64,000 bases of DNA, from contig JAEXAI010000016.1 of the NCBI GenBank assembly GCA_023394615.1, positions 124,001 to 188,000 of the forward strand. Direction: 5' to 3'. Both the position numbers and the translations under genes were made by a program. Positions 34,292 through 43,924 of the stretch are shown here, in pieces. The notes under the pieces were generated by a model, which was not told the DNA's origin, did no database searches, and worked only from the letters and a program-made list of their open reading frames with translations. How positions within the stretch are numbered: position 1 is the first letter of the stretch; each line of letters begins with the position of its first letter. The stretch comes from Actinomycetes bacterium. Lineage in GTDB: Bacteria; Actinomycetota; Coriobacteriia; Coriobacteriales; Eggerthellaceae.

Positions 34292-34963
34292 ATGAAATCG
34301 CTTGAAACAAAGGAAACAATCGCTCGAGCTTTTTTGAAACTCGCCGAAACCGAAACACTTGAAAAGGTCTCAGTTTTCGATGTAGCACAAGCTTGCGGTA
34401 AAAACCGCAAAACTTTCTACTACCATTTCGCCGACAAGGCTGCGCTGATTCACTGGATATTTCGCTACGACATAGCAAATCAGCTGGAATCAGCAGTGAA
34501 TGAAGAGAACTTGGTTTATCAGAATGAGATCGATTCCTCAGATGATTTCGCGCGAGCGACGGCGTCATTGCCTTATTACACGTTCATCAAAGACGGCGTC
34601 CGCTCCATCGACGGAAAGCCGTTTCTGCAGATTTTGGCTCGTTGTCTTGAATCCAGACGTGCTTTCTATGCGCAGGCACTTGAGGATGACTCGCCTGTGG
34701 GGCTGTCGAACTATTTGTTCGAACTGTATGTGCCCGCTTTGGAGCGCGATATCGATTTCATTTTGAGCAACCGGTACTTGCAAGACAATTCGATCAGGTT
34801 TTTAGCGGAATTCCACGTAGGAGCAGTAATTGATTACTTCAAAAGACGCTGTTCCATGAAAAGCCAGCAAAAACTGCTGTGTGACGTAGGGCCTTTCGGC
34901 AACATCATCCACACATCGATTGCCTATCAAATCAACCAGCAACAAGAAAGACGCACGCTGTAG
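34292..34963 (+). CDS. TetR-family transcriptional regulator
   Basis: A 223-residue regulator. The N-terminal helix-turn-helix is recognisable in VSVFDVAQACGKNRKTFYYHF followed by KAALIHWIF, the TetR pattern; the C-terminal ligand-binding domain is helical and not specific. ATG at 34292 with GGAGG upstream. It is divergent from acyl-CoA dehydrogenase 4 and fixABCX and is their most likely local regulator (inference). It converges on leuA, with TGTAGAAG/CTTCTACA at 34959-34999 spanning both stop codons as a weak hairpin. Confidence 0.85.
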   Translation: MKSLETKETIARAFLKLAETETLEKVSVFDVAQACGKNRKTFYYHFADKAALIHWIFRYDIANQLESAVNEENLVYQNEIDSSDDFARATASLPYYTFIKDGVRSIDGKPFLQILARCLESRRAFYAQALEDDSPVGLSNYLFELYVPALERDIDFILSNRYLQDNSIRFLAEFHVGAVIDYFKRRCSMKSQQKLLCDVGPFGNIIHTSIAYQINQQQERRTL

Positions 34964-34986
34964 AAGCCTGCATTTTAATCAGTTTG

Positions 34987-36537
34987 CTATTCTTCTACAT
35001 CAAAAACGTTCTTGCGCGCACGCTCGGATGTGAGCAACCGGTTCAGTGCGTTCAGATAGGCTTTCGTTGCAGAAACTACGATATCCCCATCGGAGCCATG
35101 GCCCAAAAACACCTGACCATCTGATGCTGCTATACGTATCGCCACCTCGCCGATGGCGTCGATGCCGCGAGTCAGTGATTGCACCGAAAACTCACGCAGG
35201 TCGTTTTCCACCTTTATGATTTTGTCAACTGCCTTGTACGCCGCATCAATGGGTCCGGTGCCGAATTCGCAGGTAGTCTTCTCTACCCCATTCTCGTCTT
35301 TCAATGTGACCGTAGCGGTAGGCGTAAGCGGGAATCCACAGCTTATCTGCACCGCTTCCAACGTGTATATAGCCGTGGCATTTCTGCCCTGCTCGTTGAT
35401 GAGGCTCTCCAGATCCTCGTCATAGACTTCCTTTTTACGGTCGGCAAGCTTCAGGAAAGCCTCGTATATCTGATCCAGCGTATCCGGGTCGAACTCATAG
35501 CCCAATTCTTCAAGCCGATGTTTCAACGCCGCATGCCCGCTGCGCGCCGTTAGCACTATCTTGCTTTCCCCTGCTCCCACCCATTCTGGATCGATAATCT
35601 CGTAGGTATCACGCGCTTTCAATACGCCATCTTGATGGATGCCCGAAGAATGAGCAAAGGCATTCGCACCCACAATTGACTTGTTCGCTTGCACGTTCAT
35701 GCCTGTAATCGAGGACACCAAACGCGATGCTTTCATGAACTCACGCGCATCGATACCGGTTTCGGCATCCAACTCGTCGCCGTGCATGCGGATGGCCATG
35801 ACCGCTTCTTCCATGGCAGTGTTGCCCGCACGCTCACCGAGACCATTTACCGTGCACTCTATCTGAGTTGCTCCTGCTTCGACACCGGCAAGCGAAAGCG
35901 CCGTGGCCATGCCCAAATCGTTATGGCAGTGCACCGATACGCACACATTGTCGATGCCATCCACATGTTCCATCAGGTAGCGAATACGGCGTCCGTACTC
36001 ATCTGGCATGGAATAACCAGTCGTGTCGGGAATACAGAGTACTGTGGCCCCTGCACGTATAGCCGCATTGCACACTCGTGCCAGAAACGCATAATTACTT
36101 CGACCAGCATCCTCTGCATAGAACTGCACGTCATCGCAAAGGTTCCTCGCGTATTTCACGCAATGGGTCGTCCTTTCCACACATTCATCTTCGCTCATAT
36201 GCAGTTTCTCATGCAGATGGCTGGGAGAGACCCCCAAGCCGGTATGGATGCGAGGACGCACGGCGCTTTTCAGCGCGCCAGCAGCAGCATCGATATCCGC
36301 ATCCACCGCACGTGAAAGCGCACAAACCACGGCTTTGTCGCCGACTACCTGGGCTATACGCCCCACGCTTTCGAAATCACCGGGAGAAGATACAGGGAAC
36401 CCCGCTTCGATCACATCCACACGCAAGCGGAGAAGCTCTCTGGTTATGACCAGCTTCTCATCAGCATTCATCGACGCGCCGGGCGACTGCTCGCCATCGC
36501 GTAGCGTTGTATCGAAAATCGCAATCTTGCGGGGCAT
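34987..36537 (-). CDS. leuA: 2-isopropylmalate synthase
   Basis: A 516-residue enzyme that condenses acetyl-CoA with 2-oxoisovalerate, the first step of leucine synthesis. FDTTLRDGEQSPGA (metal/substrate Arg-Asp) begins the TIM barrel, SVHCHNDLGMATA carries the metal-ligand histidines, and the C-terminal ~120 residues form the LeuA dimer regulatory domain that normally binds leucine. ATG at 36537 with AGGAAG upstream, 18 bp after serA. Last gene of the ilvB-ilvN-serA-leuA operon. leuBCD are not in the window. Confidence 0.96.
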   Translation of the reverse strand: MPRKIAIFDTTLRDGEQSPGASMNADEKLVITRELLRLRVDVIEAGFPVSSPGDFESVGRIAQVVGDKAVVCALSRAVDADIDAAAGALKSAVRPRIHTGLGVSPSHLHEKLHMSEDECVERTTHCVKYARNLCDDVQFYAEDAGRSNYAFLARVCNAAIRAGATVLCIPDTTGYSMPDEYGRRIRYLMEHVDGIDNVCVSVHCHNDLGMATALSLAGVEAGATQIECTVNGLGERAGNTAMEEAVMAIRMHGDELDAETGIDAREFMKASRLVSSITGMNVQANKSIVGANAFAHSSGIHQDGVLKARDTYEIIDPEWVGAGESKIVLTARSGHAALKHRLEELGYEFDPDTLDQIYEAFLKLADRKKEVYDEDLESLINEQGRNATAIYTLEAVQISCGFPLTPTATVTLKDENGVEKTTCEFGTGPIDAAYKAVDKIIKVENDLREFSVQSLTRGIDAIGEVAIRIAASDGQVFLGHGSDGDIVVSATKAYLNALNRLLTSERARKNVFDVEE

Positions 36538-36555
36538 GAATATGCTTCCTTCTTT

Positions 36556-38130
36556 TTACAGGCGAATGTACCAGAGGTTCTTCAATTCGATGGCATCATT
36601 CAGCTTCTGCAGCACCGAATCAGGTACTTTTTCTTCCACGTTCATATACACCAGCGCTTCGCGCTTTTGCACAAGCGTACCTATCTGCATCGTCGTAATG
36701 TTGATGCCGGCTTCACCCAGAATAGTGCCTATGACCCCAATCCTACCTGGTGCATCCACGTATTCGAATACCAGCGAATGTGCTTGTGGCATAATGTCGA
36801 TTTTGTATCCGAGCAGGTTTACAATACGTGGCGCTCGATCGCCCTCGGCGATGGTACAGGCCATACACGCATCATCGGTGCGGATGGCCACAGTGGAAGC
36901 GTACTCCCCCGCTTCTTTTGCATACGAGGTCTGGACCTGAATACCGAAACGATGCGCCACGGCTTCGGCATTCACAGGCGTGACGTTGCCTGCATCAGCG
37001 CCCTCAAGCGCACCATCCAACGCACCGGCTATCAGAATGCTTAAATCTCGACCGACCAGCGTACCCGAAGCGCTTATGCGCAGCCGCTTCGGCACCTGCC
37101 CGTTTATCTGGGCAAGCATGGATCCCATGGTCTTGCAGGCTGGCACATAGGGACCGACTACGTTTAACACATCGGGTGGAATCGGCGTCATGTTCACTGC
37201 AGTGGGTACTATCGACCCTTCCAATCCCGCAGAAACGTACTGGGCAATCTGGGTGGCGGCGCGCGTTTGCGCCTCAAAAGTCGATGCGCCTAGATGCGGC
37301 GTCAATGTGGCTTGGTCAAAGCCATGCACCGGGCTGTCGAGGCATGGCTCATCTTCCCACGCATCGATACCGCAAGCAGCTACCTTGCCCGAAGACAATG
37401 CCGCAGCCAGCGCCTCAAGGTTGAAAATACCGCCCCGCGAAGCATTCACCACGATAGCGCCGTCTTTCATGGTCTTGAACTGCTCGCTTCCAAACATACC
37501 GGTGGTACGTTCGTTTTTCGGCACGTGCACGGTTATGAAATCAGCATTGCGAATCGCGCCTTCGAGCGAATCGGACAAAGCGACCCCCAGCGATTCCGCA
37601 CGAGATGTGGTGCAATATGGGTCGTATGCAACGAGCTTCATGCCAAATGCACGTGCACGCTCGGCCACCAACCCTCCGATGCGACCCAAACCGATTATCG
37701 CAAGCGTTTTCTCATAGAGCTCGCGTCCCACAAAACGACCGCGATCCCATATGTGCTCTTTCATGGAGTGATCTGCTGCCGCAGTGTTTCGAGCGGCTGA
37801 AAGCATCAGCGCCATGGCCTGTTCAGCAGCCGATACGATGTTTGATGTCGGTGCGTTACATACGACGATTCCACGCTCAGTGGCTGCCGCAACATCTATA
37901 TTGTCGATTCCCACGCCCGCACGGCCGATTACCTTCAAGCTCGTACCAGCAGCTATCACGTTCGCATCAACAGACGTGGCACTGCGGACAATGAGAGCAT
38001 CATATGCGGGAATGGCCGCTATCAGCTCTTCGTGCGAGATAGTCGGCTCCATGTGCACCTCATAGCCATGATCTCGCAGAATCTGTATGCCCTCATCTGC
38101 AAGTTCTTCACTGACCAGTATTTTCTTCAT
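36556..38130 (-). CDS. serA: D-3-phosphoglycerate dehydrogenase
   Basis: A 524-residue long-form SerA, first enzyme of serine synthesis. NAD-binding GLGRIGGLVAERARAFG (about 148-164), active-site region with HVPKNERTTGMFG and the His/Glu pair near HGFDQATLTPHLG, then the intervening domain and a C-terminal ACT domain (about 450-524, GRIGVIGTILGEAGINITTMQIG) that usually senses serine. ATG at 38130 with AGGAAAGG. It occupies the slot where ilvC is usually found in ilvBNC-leuA operons. Confidence 0.96.
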   Translation of the reverse strand: MKKILVSEELADEGIQILRDHGYEVHMEPTISHEELIAAIPAYDALIVRSATSVDANVIAAGTSLKVIGRAGVGIDNIDVAAATERGIVVCNAPTSNIVSAAEQAMALMLSAARNTAAADHSMKEHIWDRGRFVGRELYEKTLAIIGLGRIGGLVAERARAFGMKLVAYDPYCTTSRAESLGVALSDSLEGAIRNADFITVHVPKNERTTGMFGSEQFKTMKDGAIVVNASRGGIFNLEALAAALSSGKVAACGIDAWEDEPCLDSPVHGFDQATLTPHLGASTFEAQTRAATQIAQYVSAGLEGSIVPTAVNMTPIPPDVLNVVGPYVPACKTMGSMLAQINGQVPKRLRISASGTLVGRDLSILIAGALDGALEGADAGNVTPVNAEAVAHRFGIQVQTSYAKEAGEYASTVAIRTDDACMACTIAEGDRAPRIVNLLGYKIDIMPQAHSLVFEYVDAPGRIGVIGTILGEAGINITTMQIGTLVQKREALVYMNVEEKVPDSVLQKLNDAIELKNLWYIRL

Positions 38131-38199
38131 GCTTGAGCCTTTCCTGCTCTCAGAACCAGTTTCCCCATAGCGTATCCTAACTCAAACGGACAAGCGGCG

Positions 38200-38682
38200 C
38201 TACTCTTTCGAACTGCGGCTCATCGCCGTCACACCAGTTCGTGTGATTTCTCGTATGCCGTAAGAGCGCAGCAACTCTTCCATCCCGGAGAGCTTGCTTC
38301 CGTCACCAGTGGCTTCGATAGTCAGGGAATGCTTGCCCACATCCACGATTTTCGCACGGAAGACATTAGCAATCTCGATGACTTCACCACGATGCTCTGG
38401 ATCGGCATTCACTTTAAACAATACAAGCTCGCGCTCAATGGCCTGCGCGTCGGTGAGATCCTTTATCTTATGCACCGAAACAAGTTTATTCAGCTGCTTG
38501 GTAATCTGCTCATATGCTACATCATCAGCTTCAACGACTGCAGTGATTCGCGATTTTGTGGCATCTTCGGTGGGCGCCACCGAAAGCGAATCGATATTGA
38601 AACCCCGTCGAGAGATAAGACCGGTCACGCGCCCCAGCACACCGGGTTTGTTCTGCACGAGAACCGACATCACATGTCTCAT
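38200..38682 (-). CDS. ilvN: Acetolactate synthase small (regulatory) subunit
   Basis: A 160-residue ACT-domain protein that activates the IlvB catalytic subunit and confers valine feedback. It starts MRHVMSVLVQNKPGVLGRVTGLISRRGFNIDSL, the first ACT domain; the second domain follows from about residue 80. ATG at 38682 with GGAGGTG, overlapping the ilvB stop by 4 bp, so subunits are co-translated. Confidence 0.96.
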   Translation of the reverse strand: MRHVMSVLVQNKPGVLGRVTGLISRRGFNIDSLSVAPTEDATKSRITAVVEADDVAYEQITKQLNKLVSVHKIKDLTDAQAIERELVLFKVNADPEHRGEVIEIANVFRAKIVDVGKHSLTIEATGDGSKLSGMEELLRSYGIREITRTGVTAMSRSSKE

Positions 38683-40538
38683 CGCACACCTCCTCTCGCG
38701 TCAGAAGACGTAGACGACCGGATTGTTGAATCTTCGGGTTTCCCGCCGCACGCCGAGAATGACTCATCAGATGCATCAGTCGACTCGTCTATGCCCAAAC
38801 GCACCGCCCCAGACTCAGCATCGATTGCTCCTATCACATCGTTGATGGATCCTCCGGGAGGCACCATGGGATACACGTTTTGGTCGCGTGAGATGCGCAC
38901 GTCCAGCAGATAAGGTGCCCCGTTACAGGCAAGCATTGCGTCTATGGCACCATCAACATCCTCAGGGTTTTCCACACGCGAGCCCTGCCATCCAAACGCC
39001 TCGGCAAGCTTTACGAAATCAGGGATGTCAGGCAGCTCGGTCGCCGCATAACGACCGCTCAAAAACAACTTTTGCCATTGATGCACCATGCCCAGGCACA
39101 GGTTGTTTATCACCATCACCTTCACCGCCACGCCTTCTGCGGAAGCTGTTGCCATTTCCTGTTCGTTCATCTGAAACGACCCATCGCCGGCAACGCACAC
39201 CACCTGATATGACGGATGCGCGATCTTCGCCCCTATGGCTGCAGGAAAACCGAATCCCATCGTGCCCAAGCCTCCGCTGGTGATGAATGTCCGCGGATGT
39301 CTGCGCGCTATGTGCTGAGCAGCCCACATCTGATGCTGTCCCACTTCTGTGGTAACGATGCTAGCATCTTGGTCCAAGCGCTCGGAAAGTGCCTTCATGA
39401 TACGTTCGGGCACAATCTGGCGTACGTCATCTGGCAATTCCTTGCTGTAGAGCGGCCAGCGACGGCGATTGGCCTCTATCCGGCTCAACCATTCATCCGT
39501 TTTCGGAGTCGCTTGGGCCGCCGTAAGCTTCTCTACGATATCGGCCACCACGCCCCTTGCATCGCCCACGATGGGCACGGTCGCCTCGCGCACTTTGCCT
39601 ATCTCAGCTGGATCAATATCGATGTGCACCAGTGCCGCATCAGGAGCAAACGCATCGATTGCCCCGGTCACGCGGTCACTGAAATGTGTTCCCACAGCTA
39701 TGAGCAAATCCGATTCCATGATGGCGTCGTTTGCATACTTGCTGCCATGCATGCCCACCGCTCCCAGATCAAGCGGGTCCGCATCATCGATGCAGCCTTT
39801 GCCCATCAACGTGTTCACCAGTGGAATTTGCATCAAATGCGAAAGCTGGGCCACCTGTTCGGAGGCGCCCGACGCAACCACTCCGCCGCCTACTATGATA
39901 AGCGGTCGTTTCGCATGCGATATATAACTGGCAGCCTGGCGTACTTGTTTCTGATTGCCGCGGATAGTCGGTTTGTAAGAAGGCAGGTTCACCGTATCTG
40001 GATAGGAAAAATCGATATCGGCAGCAGCGATATCGCTGGGAATATCTATCAACACAGGACCGGGACGACCCGTACACGCGATATGAAAGGCTTCTTTGAA
40101 GGTTTCAGGGATGTCAGCAACGTCTCGCAAAAGATAACTGTGCTTCACGATAGGCAGCGTAATCCCAAATATATCGGACTCCTGAAATGAATCAGTGCCG
40201 ATTACGCTTAAGGGCACCTGCCCCGTCACCACCACCAAAGGCACGCTATCCATATATGCTGTGGCAATACCGGTCACTGTGTTCGTGGCACCTGGTCCGC
40301 TGGTCACCAGCACCACGCCCGCATCCCCGCTTGCCCGAGCATACCCATCGGCCTCATGCACCGCGCCCTGTTCGTGGCGCGCCAGCACAAAACGGATCGG
40401 GGATTCATAGAGGGCATCGAACATGGCGACCGCCTGGCCGCCGGGGTAGCCGAATGCGCATTTCACGCCCTCGGCCTCAAGGCTGGCGATAACCGCCTGA
40501 GCACCGGTCATGGTGTTCTTTTGTTTCTGAGTTGCCAT
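38679..40538 (-). CDS. ilvB: Acetolactate synthase large (catalytic) subunit
   Basis: A 619-residue thiamine diphosphate enzyme that makes acetolactate or acetohydroxybutyrate for valine, leucine and isoleucine. FGYPGGQAVAMFDAL and RHEQGAVHEADGYARASG (the ThDP-activating Glu) begin the catalytic domain; GDGSFQMNEQEMATASAEGVAVKVMVINN is the ThDP/Mg-binding motif near residue 470. The C-terminal ~45 residues are a hydrophilic extension (TDASDESFSACGG) beyond the usual end. ATG at 40538 with GAGGAG upstream; a longer in-frame reading would pass through the leader terminator. Confidence 0.96.
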   Translation of the reverse strand: MATQKQKNTMTGAQAVIASLEAEGVKCAFGYPGGQAVAMFDALYESPIRFVLARHEQGAVHEADGYARASGDAGVVLVTSGPGATNTVTGIATAYMDSVPLVVVTGQVPLSVIGTDSFQESDIFGITLPIVKHSYLLRDVADIPETFKEAFHIACTGRPGPVLIDIPSDIAAADIDFSYPDTVNLPSYKPTIRGNQKQVRQAASYISHAKRPLIIVGGGVVASGASEQVAQLSHLMQIPLVNTLMGKGCIDDADPLDLGAVGMHGSKYANDAIMESDLLIAVGTHFSDRVTGAIDAFAPDAALVHIDIDPAEIGKVREATVPIVGDARGVVADIVEKLTAAQATPKTDEWLSRIEANRRRWPLYSKELPDDVRQIVPERIMKALSERLDQDASIVTTEVGQHQMWAAQHIARRHPRTFITSGGLGTMGFGFPAAIGAKIAHPSYQVVCVAGDGSFQMNEQEMATASAEGVAVKVMVINNLCLGMVHQWQKLFLSGRYAATELPDIPDFVKLAEAFGWQGSRVENPEDVDGAIDAMLACNGAPYLLDVRISRDQNVYPMVPPGGSINDVIGAIDAESGAVRLGIDESTDASDESFSACGGKPEDSTIRSSTSSDARGGVR

Positions 40539-40557
40539 CACATCGCTCCTCGCACAT

Positions 40558-40830
40558 AAAAAAATCCTGCACACCCATGCGGAAAGGGTGCCAGGATGCT
40601 TCGGGCGATACCACAGCATGCACAATACACTGCAGTTCAGCTGGACTGATAACGGATGTCACCGGTTCAGCATACTTGCCCGGCACCCTTGCGAAGATCA
40701 TCCGCACGGTTACCCGACGTTCAGCTCAACAGCTCGAAAGATTTTCTCGGACGTCCCCCACCGGCTCGCAGAACCGCCGGCTTTCTCTCGTCAGAGGGAT
40801 TGGCCCGTTTCGTCTTCGTCATAGCTTTTG
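40558..40830 (-). promoter_or_regulatory. T-box-like riboswitch leader of ilvB
   Basis: The 371-bp gene-free stretch before ilvB, read on the minus strand, holds an apical stem I-like element (40759-40788: AGAGAAAGCCGG...CGGTTCTGCGAGCCGG), the sequence GTGGTATCGCC (40604-40613), one base from the canonical T-box GTGGTACCGCG, inside an ATGCT/AGCAT helix, and a terminator hairpin 40564-40597 with a seven-T run ending at 40558. The antiterminator and terminator share bases 40596-40597, as in T-box switches. The tRNA read (Leu, Ile or Val) could not be assigned because the specifier codon was not identified with confidence. Confidence 0.65.
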
Positions 40831-40909
40831 ATCATTTTTCGGTTGCAGCAAGTATATGCCTCTTGACGCACGAGGGGAAAGCCGCTGCGCAAAAATCACA
40901 CCTTGCTAT

Positions 40910-41263
40910 TCAGTCTTTCGTTTTCGCCTTCGGACGCGTAGGTGAAACGCGGTAATGAGGGTGATGTTTCTCGAAAACCTTGCCGCATATCACGTCGATA
41001 AGCCAGGTGAACAGCGTCATAGCCAAACATGTAGCGAACAAGTCCACGCCCAGCTGACTTTTGTCAACAACCGCATAGAGCGTAGCCAGCAAAAAGAGAG
41101 CACTGCCGATAGCGCTGATCCACCAGAACATTTTTAATACGACTTCTTTTGCCTTCGTACCGTTTCGCGTGGTGGCCACATAGGCGAACACAGCGATAGC
41201 AACAACGATCAGCACCACTATAAGCGGCACGATGCGGTATATGCGAGCGATGAAAATCGGCAT
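40910..41263 (-). CDS. Small membrane protein, unknown function
   Basis: A 117-residue protein with three likely transmembrane segments (IVPLIVVLIVVAIAVFAYVAT, WWISAIGSALFLLATLYAVV, LFATCLAMTLFTWLIDVICG) and a basic C-terminal tail. ATG at 41263 with AAAAGGAAA upstream, 15 bp after the metallo-hydrolase gene. I do not recognise the family. Its position at the end of the prfA-prmC-PNP-hydrolase string suggests cotranscription, not function. Confidence 0.7.
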   Translation of the reverse strand: MPIFIARIYRIVPLIVVLIVVAIAVFAYVATTRNGTKAKEVVLKMFWWISAIGSALFLLATLYAVVDKSQLGVDLFATCLAMTLFTWLIDVICGKVFEKHHPHYRVSPTRPKAKTKD

Positions 41264-41277
41264 GGCTTTTTCCTTTT

Positions 41278-42165
41278 CTACTGCACCGAAATGGGCGTGC
41301 GAGGCAGGCCCGCTTGCACGCGAGCCTCAAAATCGTTGCGCTCAAGGACCTGCGCGAGCACACGCGGTGGCAGGCCAAAGGTGTTGTTGTTCTGCGATAT
41401 GTGCATAGCCACTACTTCCTCTAACCTATCATCGAGCAAACGTTCCAGCTCAACAGCGCTCTGATCGTTGCTCAAGTGACCCCTGTCTCCGGCAATGCGC
41501 GATTTCAAGAACTCGGGATAGTCGCCGGATGCGAGTATCGCCGTATCGTGATTGCTCTCTATAGCCAAAATGCGGCAGCCGAAAAGAGCATCGTGGGCCT
41601 GCGGGGTCACAATACCAGTATCGGTCATGAAACCCAACGAGTCACCGTCTGTATCAAATCGAAATCCGAACGACTCGGCAGCATCGTGGCTGGTCGGAAA
41701 TACCCGCACCTGCATGCCTGCCACCGAAAGCGCATCATCGGCACGCATGCTGCGCATATCGCACAAATCTTGCACCGCCCGTATATCACTGCTGGCATCG
41801 CGAGTGAGCACGCTCGCAAATATATCCGGGTGCAGATCCTGTTTGGCGAAACCGCGCATAGCAACGCCTAAACCCTTCGTATGATCGGTATGCTCATGCG
41901 TTATCAGTACGGCCTCGATGGAGGATGGATCTACCCCAACAGCATCCATACGCTGCAAAAGGTCGCGCTTGCAAATGCCGCAATCGATGAGCACGTATCG
42001 ACCGTTACAGCCCACCAAAGACGCGTTGCCGGTGCTTCCGCTTGCCAGTACATGCAGGCTCAATCGCGAAGCAGAAGCGCTCGCAGCGCATACTGCCTGC
42101 TGCACAAACTCTTCCCTTGCCTGCAAAAAGCCCGAATCCTCATTGCTGTCGGAATTCGCCTGCAT
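41278..42165 (-). CDS. Metallo-beta-lactamase fold hydrolase (WalJ/YycJ type)
   Basis: A 295-residue member of the MBL superfamily. The metal-binding motif HEHTDH is at 90-95, preceded by LASGSTGNASLV and LIDCGICKRDLL, the pattern of the YycJ/WalJ exonuclease-like subgroup; further ligands follow in SNHD and HISQNN. The first ~35 residues are low-complexity and not part of the fold. ATG at 42165 lies 2 bp after the phosphorylase stop. A role in DNA end processing is known for YycJ relatives; for this protein it is an inference from resemblance. Confidence 0.85.
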   Translation of the reverse strand: MQANSDSNEDSGFLQAREEFVQQAVCAASASASRLSLHVLASGSTGNASLVGCNGRYVLIDCGICKRDLLQRMDAVGVDPSSIEAVLITHEHTDHTKGLGVAMRGFAKQDLHPDIFASVLTRDASSDIRAVQDLCDMRSMRADDALSVAGMQVRVFPTSHDAAESFGFRFDTDGDSLGFMTDTGIVTPQAHDALFGCRILAIESNHDTAILASGDYPEFLKSRIAGDRGHLSNDQSAVELERLLDDRLEEVVAMHISQNNNTFGLPPRVLAQVLERNDFEARVQAGLPRTPISVQ

Positions 42166-42167
42166 CG

Positions 42168-43004
42168 CTAGCCGATCCGACCTATCATGCCGCTCATCAG
42201 CGTCTGGAACTTGGATTCGGCAATAGATGCCGCTTCCATAATGTCATCGGAGCACGGGTCTCCGTTTTCCACCCCACAAGCCATGTTCGTGAGAAGCGAC
42301 ATGCCGAACACCCGCATTCCAACATGACGTGCAGCGATGACCTCTTCCACCACGCTCATGGCAACCGTGTCGGCTCCCCATGAAGCAAACATCCGAATCT
42401 CTGCAGGCGTTTCAAAGCTAGGACCCAAAAGCCCCAGATACACGCCTGAGCGCAAAACAAGTCCTTGGCTTTCCGCCACACTGTGCGCTATCGAGCGCAA
42501 TTGTGGGTCGAAGGCGTCTTTCATGGGAACGAAGCGCTCAGCGATCATGTTGGGCTCCACTCCGACCAGCGGGTTTCTGCCCGTGAAGTTTATCTGGTCT
42601 TCCATCATGCAGAAATCACCCACATGAAAATCAGGGTTGATAGCACCGGCGGCATTCGTTGTGATGAGCACTTTTACCCCGGCGCGCGCCATAAGCCAAA
42701 TAGGGAATGCCACATCCCACGGGGTATTTCCCTCGTAGGCATGCAAACGCCCCTGCATGCACAGCACCATCTTCGTCGTTGCAGGCACGCGACCCAGCGC
42801 GAAGCGGCCCTTGTGACCTGTCGCGGTAGAGACGTTCATGTGCGGCATATCCGCATAAGGAAGGAAACGAACGGATTCCAATGAATCCGCAAAGGAGTTC
42901 AGACCACTGCCCAACACGATGGCGCACGTCGGTCGCTCTTCACCTAAAAATTCCTGCAGCACTGGCAACGCTTCATTCAAATCCGCTAAAAGATGCTCAT
43001 TCAT
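42168..43004 (-). CDS. Purine nucleoside phosphorylase (class II, trimeric type)
   Basis: A 278-residue phosphorylase splitting purine nucleosides with phosphate. IVLGSGLNSFAD (phosphate loop), GHKGRFALGRVPATTKMVLCMQGRLHAYEG, ITTNAAGAINPDFHVGDF and MSVVEEVIAARHVGMRV match the trimeric PNP family (PunA-like). ATG at 43004 with AAAGGAG. It overlaps prmC by 8 bp, so it belongs to the prfA-prmC string. Confidence 0.93.
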   Translation of the reverse strand: MNEHLLADLNEALPVLQEFLGEERPTCAIVLGSGLNSFADSLESVRFLPYADMPHMNVSTATGHKGRFALGRVPATTKMVLCMQGRLHAYEGNTPWDVAFPIWLMARAGVKVLITTNAAGAINPDFHVGDFCMMEDQINFTGRNPLVGVEPNMIAERFVPMKDAFDPQLRSIAHSVAESQGLVLRSGVYLGLLGPSFETPAEIRMFASWGADTVAMSVVEEVIAARHVGMRVFGMSLLTNMACGVENGDPCSDDIMEAASIAESKFQTLMSGMIGRIG

Positions 43005-43881
43005 CTTTTGCTCCTTTCGAGGCTATCAACACGCGCGGACGATCAGCCAAATCACGCGCGATACGCACGTTTGAAAAACCGGCATCCGCCGCCAACGCTG
43101 CCGCTGCATCCAGGCACTCTTCGTGCAATTCTACCGCCAGCACGCCTGCATTCGCCAGCTGGTTAGTGGCCACAGGCAGGATTCTGCGAAACACATCCAA
43201 TCCGTCGTCGCCGCCATCCAACGCCAGCGCAGGCTCGAAATCGCTCACCTGTGCTTCCAAGGATTCCAGCACGTCTGTGGGAATATAGGGCGGATTCGAT
43301 ATGAGGAGGTCGAAATGGCCCACATCGTGCGGGTCTACCCCACTGGCAAGATCACACTGCAAAACCTCGACTCGCTCTGATACACCCAAATCATCGGCAT
43401 TTTTGCGAGCCAGCGCCACCGCTTTACCATCTATGTCGGTGGCTACCACACGCGAATTTGGAAACTCAGTCGCGATAGCGCATGCGATGCATCCCGTACC
43501 CGTGCACAAGTCCAGCACGAAGGGGTCTTCCATGCGCACATCAGCCAACGCTTCACTTACCAGCACTTCGGTTTCAGGCCGTGGGATTAATACACCCGGA
43601 CGCACCGAGACGGTAATGAAACGAAAATCAGTGGTACCCGTGATGTATTGCAGAGGTTCGCCCGTGCCGCGACGGCGCGTGTAATCGCGCAGTACATCGC
43701 GCTCAGCCAACGTGAGCGGACGCGCGAAATCGGTATAGAGCTGAATGCGGCTCATTCCCAGCGCATCGGAAACCAACCATTGAGCAGACAAACGCGGGTT
43801 CGGGTCGCCGTGGTCGGCCAGATAGCCTTCTATCCAAGCCAATATACTCTTCACCGTCCAAGTTTCACTGCTCACGTGCAT
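42997..43881 (-). CDS. prmC: Release factor glutamine methyltransferase
   Basis: A 294-residue SAM-dependent enzyme that methylates the GGQ glutamine of RF1/RF2. The SAM-binding VLDLCTGTGCIACAIA and the signature NPPYIP (acceptor-amide binding) are both present, with the N-terminal helical domain that recognises release factors. Start at 43881 (ATG); a GTG at 43875 has slightly better spacing to GAAGGG. It follows prfA closely, the usual pairing, and overlaps PNP. Confidence 0.95.
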   Translation of the reverse strand: MHVSSETWTVKSILAWIEGYLADHGDPNPRLSAQWLVSDALGMSRIQLYTDFARPLTLAERDVLRDYTRRRGTGEPLQYITGTTDFRFITVSVRPGVLIPRPETEVLVSEALADVRMEDPFVLDLCTGTGCIACAIATEFPNSRVVATDIDGKAVALARKNADDLGVSERVEVLQCDLASGVDPHDVGHFDLLISNPPYIPTDVLESLEAQVSDFEPALALDGGDDGLDVFRRILPVATNQLANAGVLAVELHEECLDAAAALAADAGFSNVRIARDLADRPRVLIASKGAKDE

Positions 43882-43924
43882 GCCCTTCGTGTAAAGATGT
43901 TATGCGAAAAATCGCCGTAGCCGC

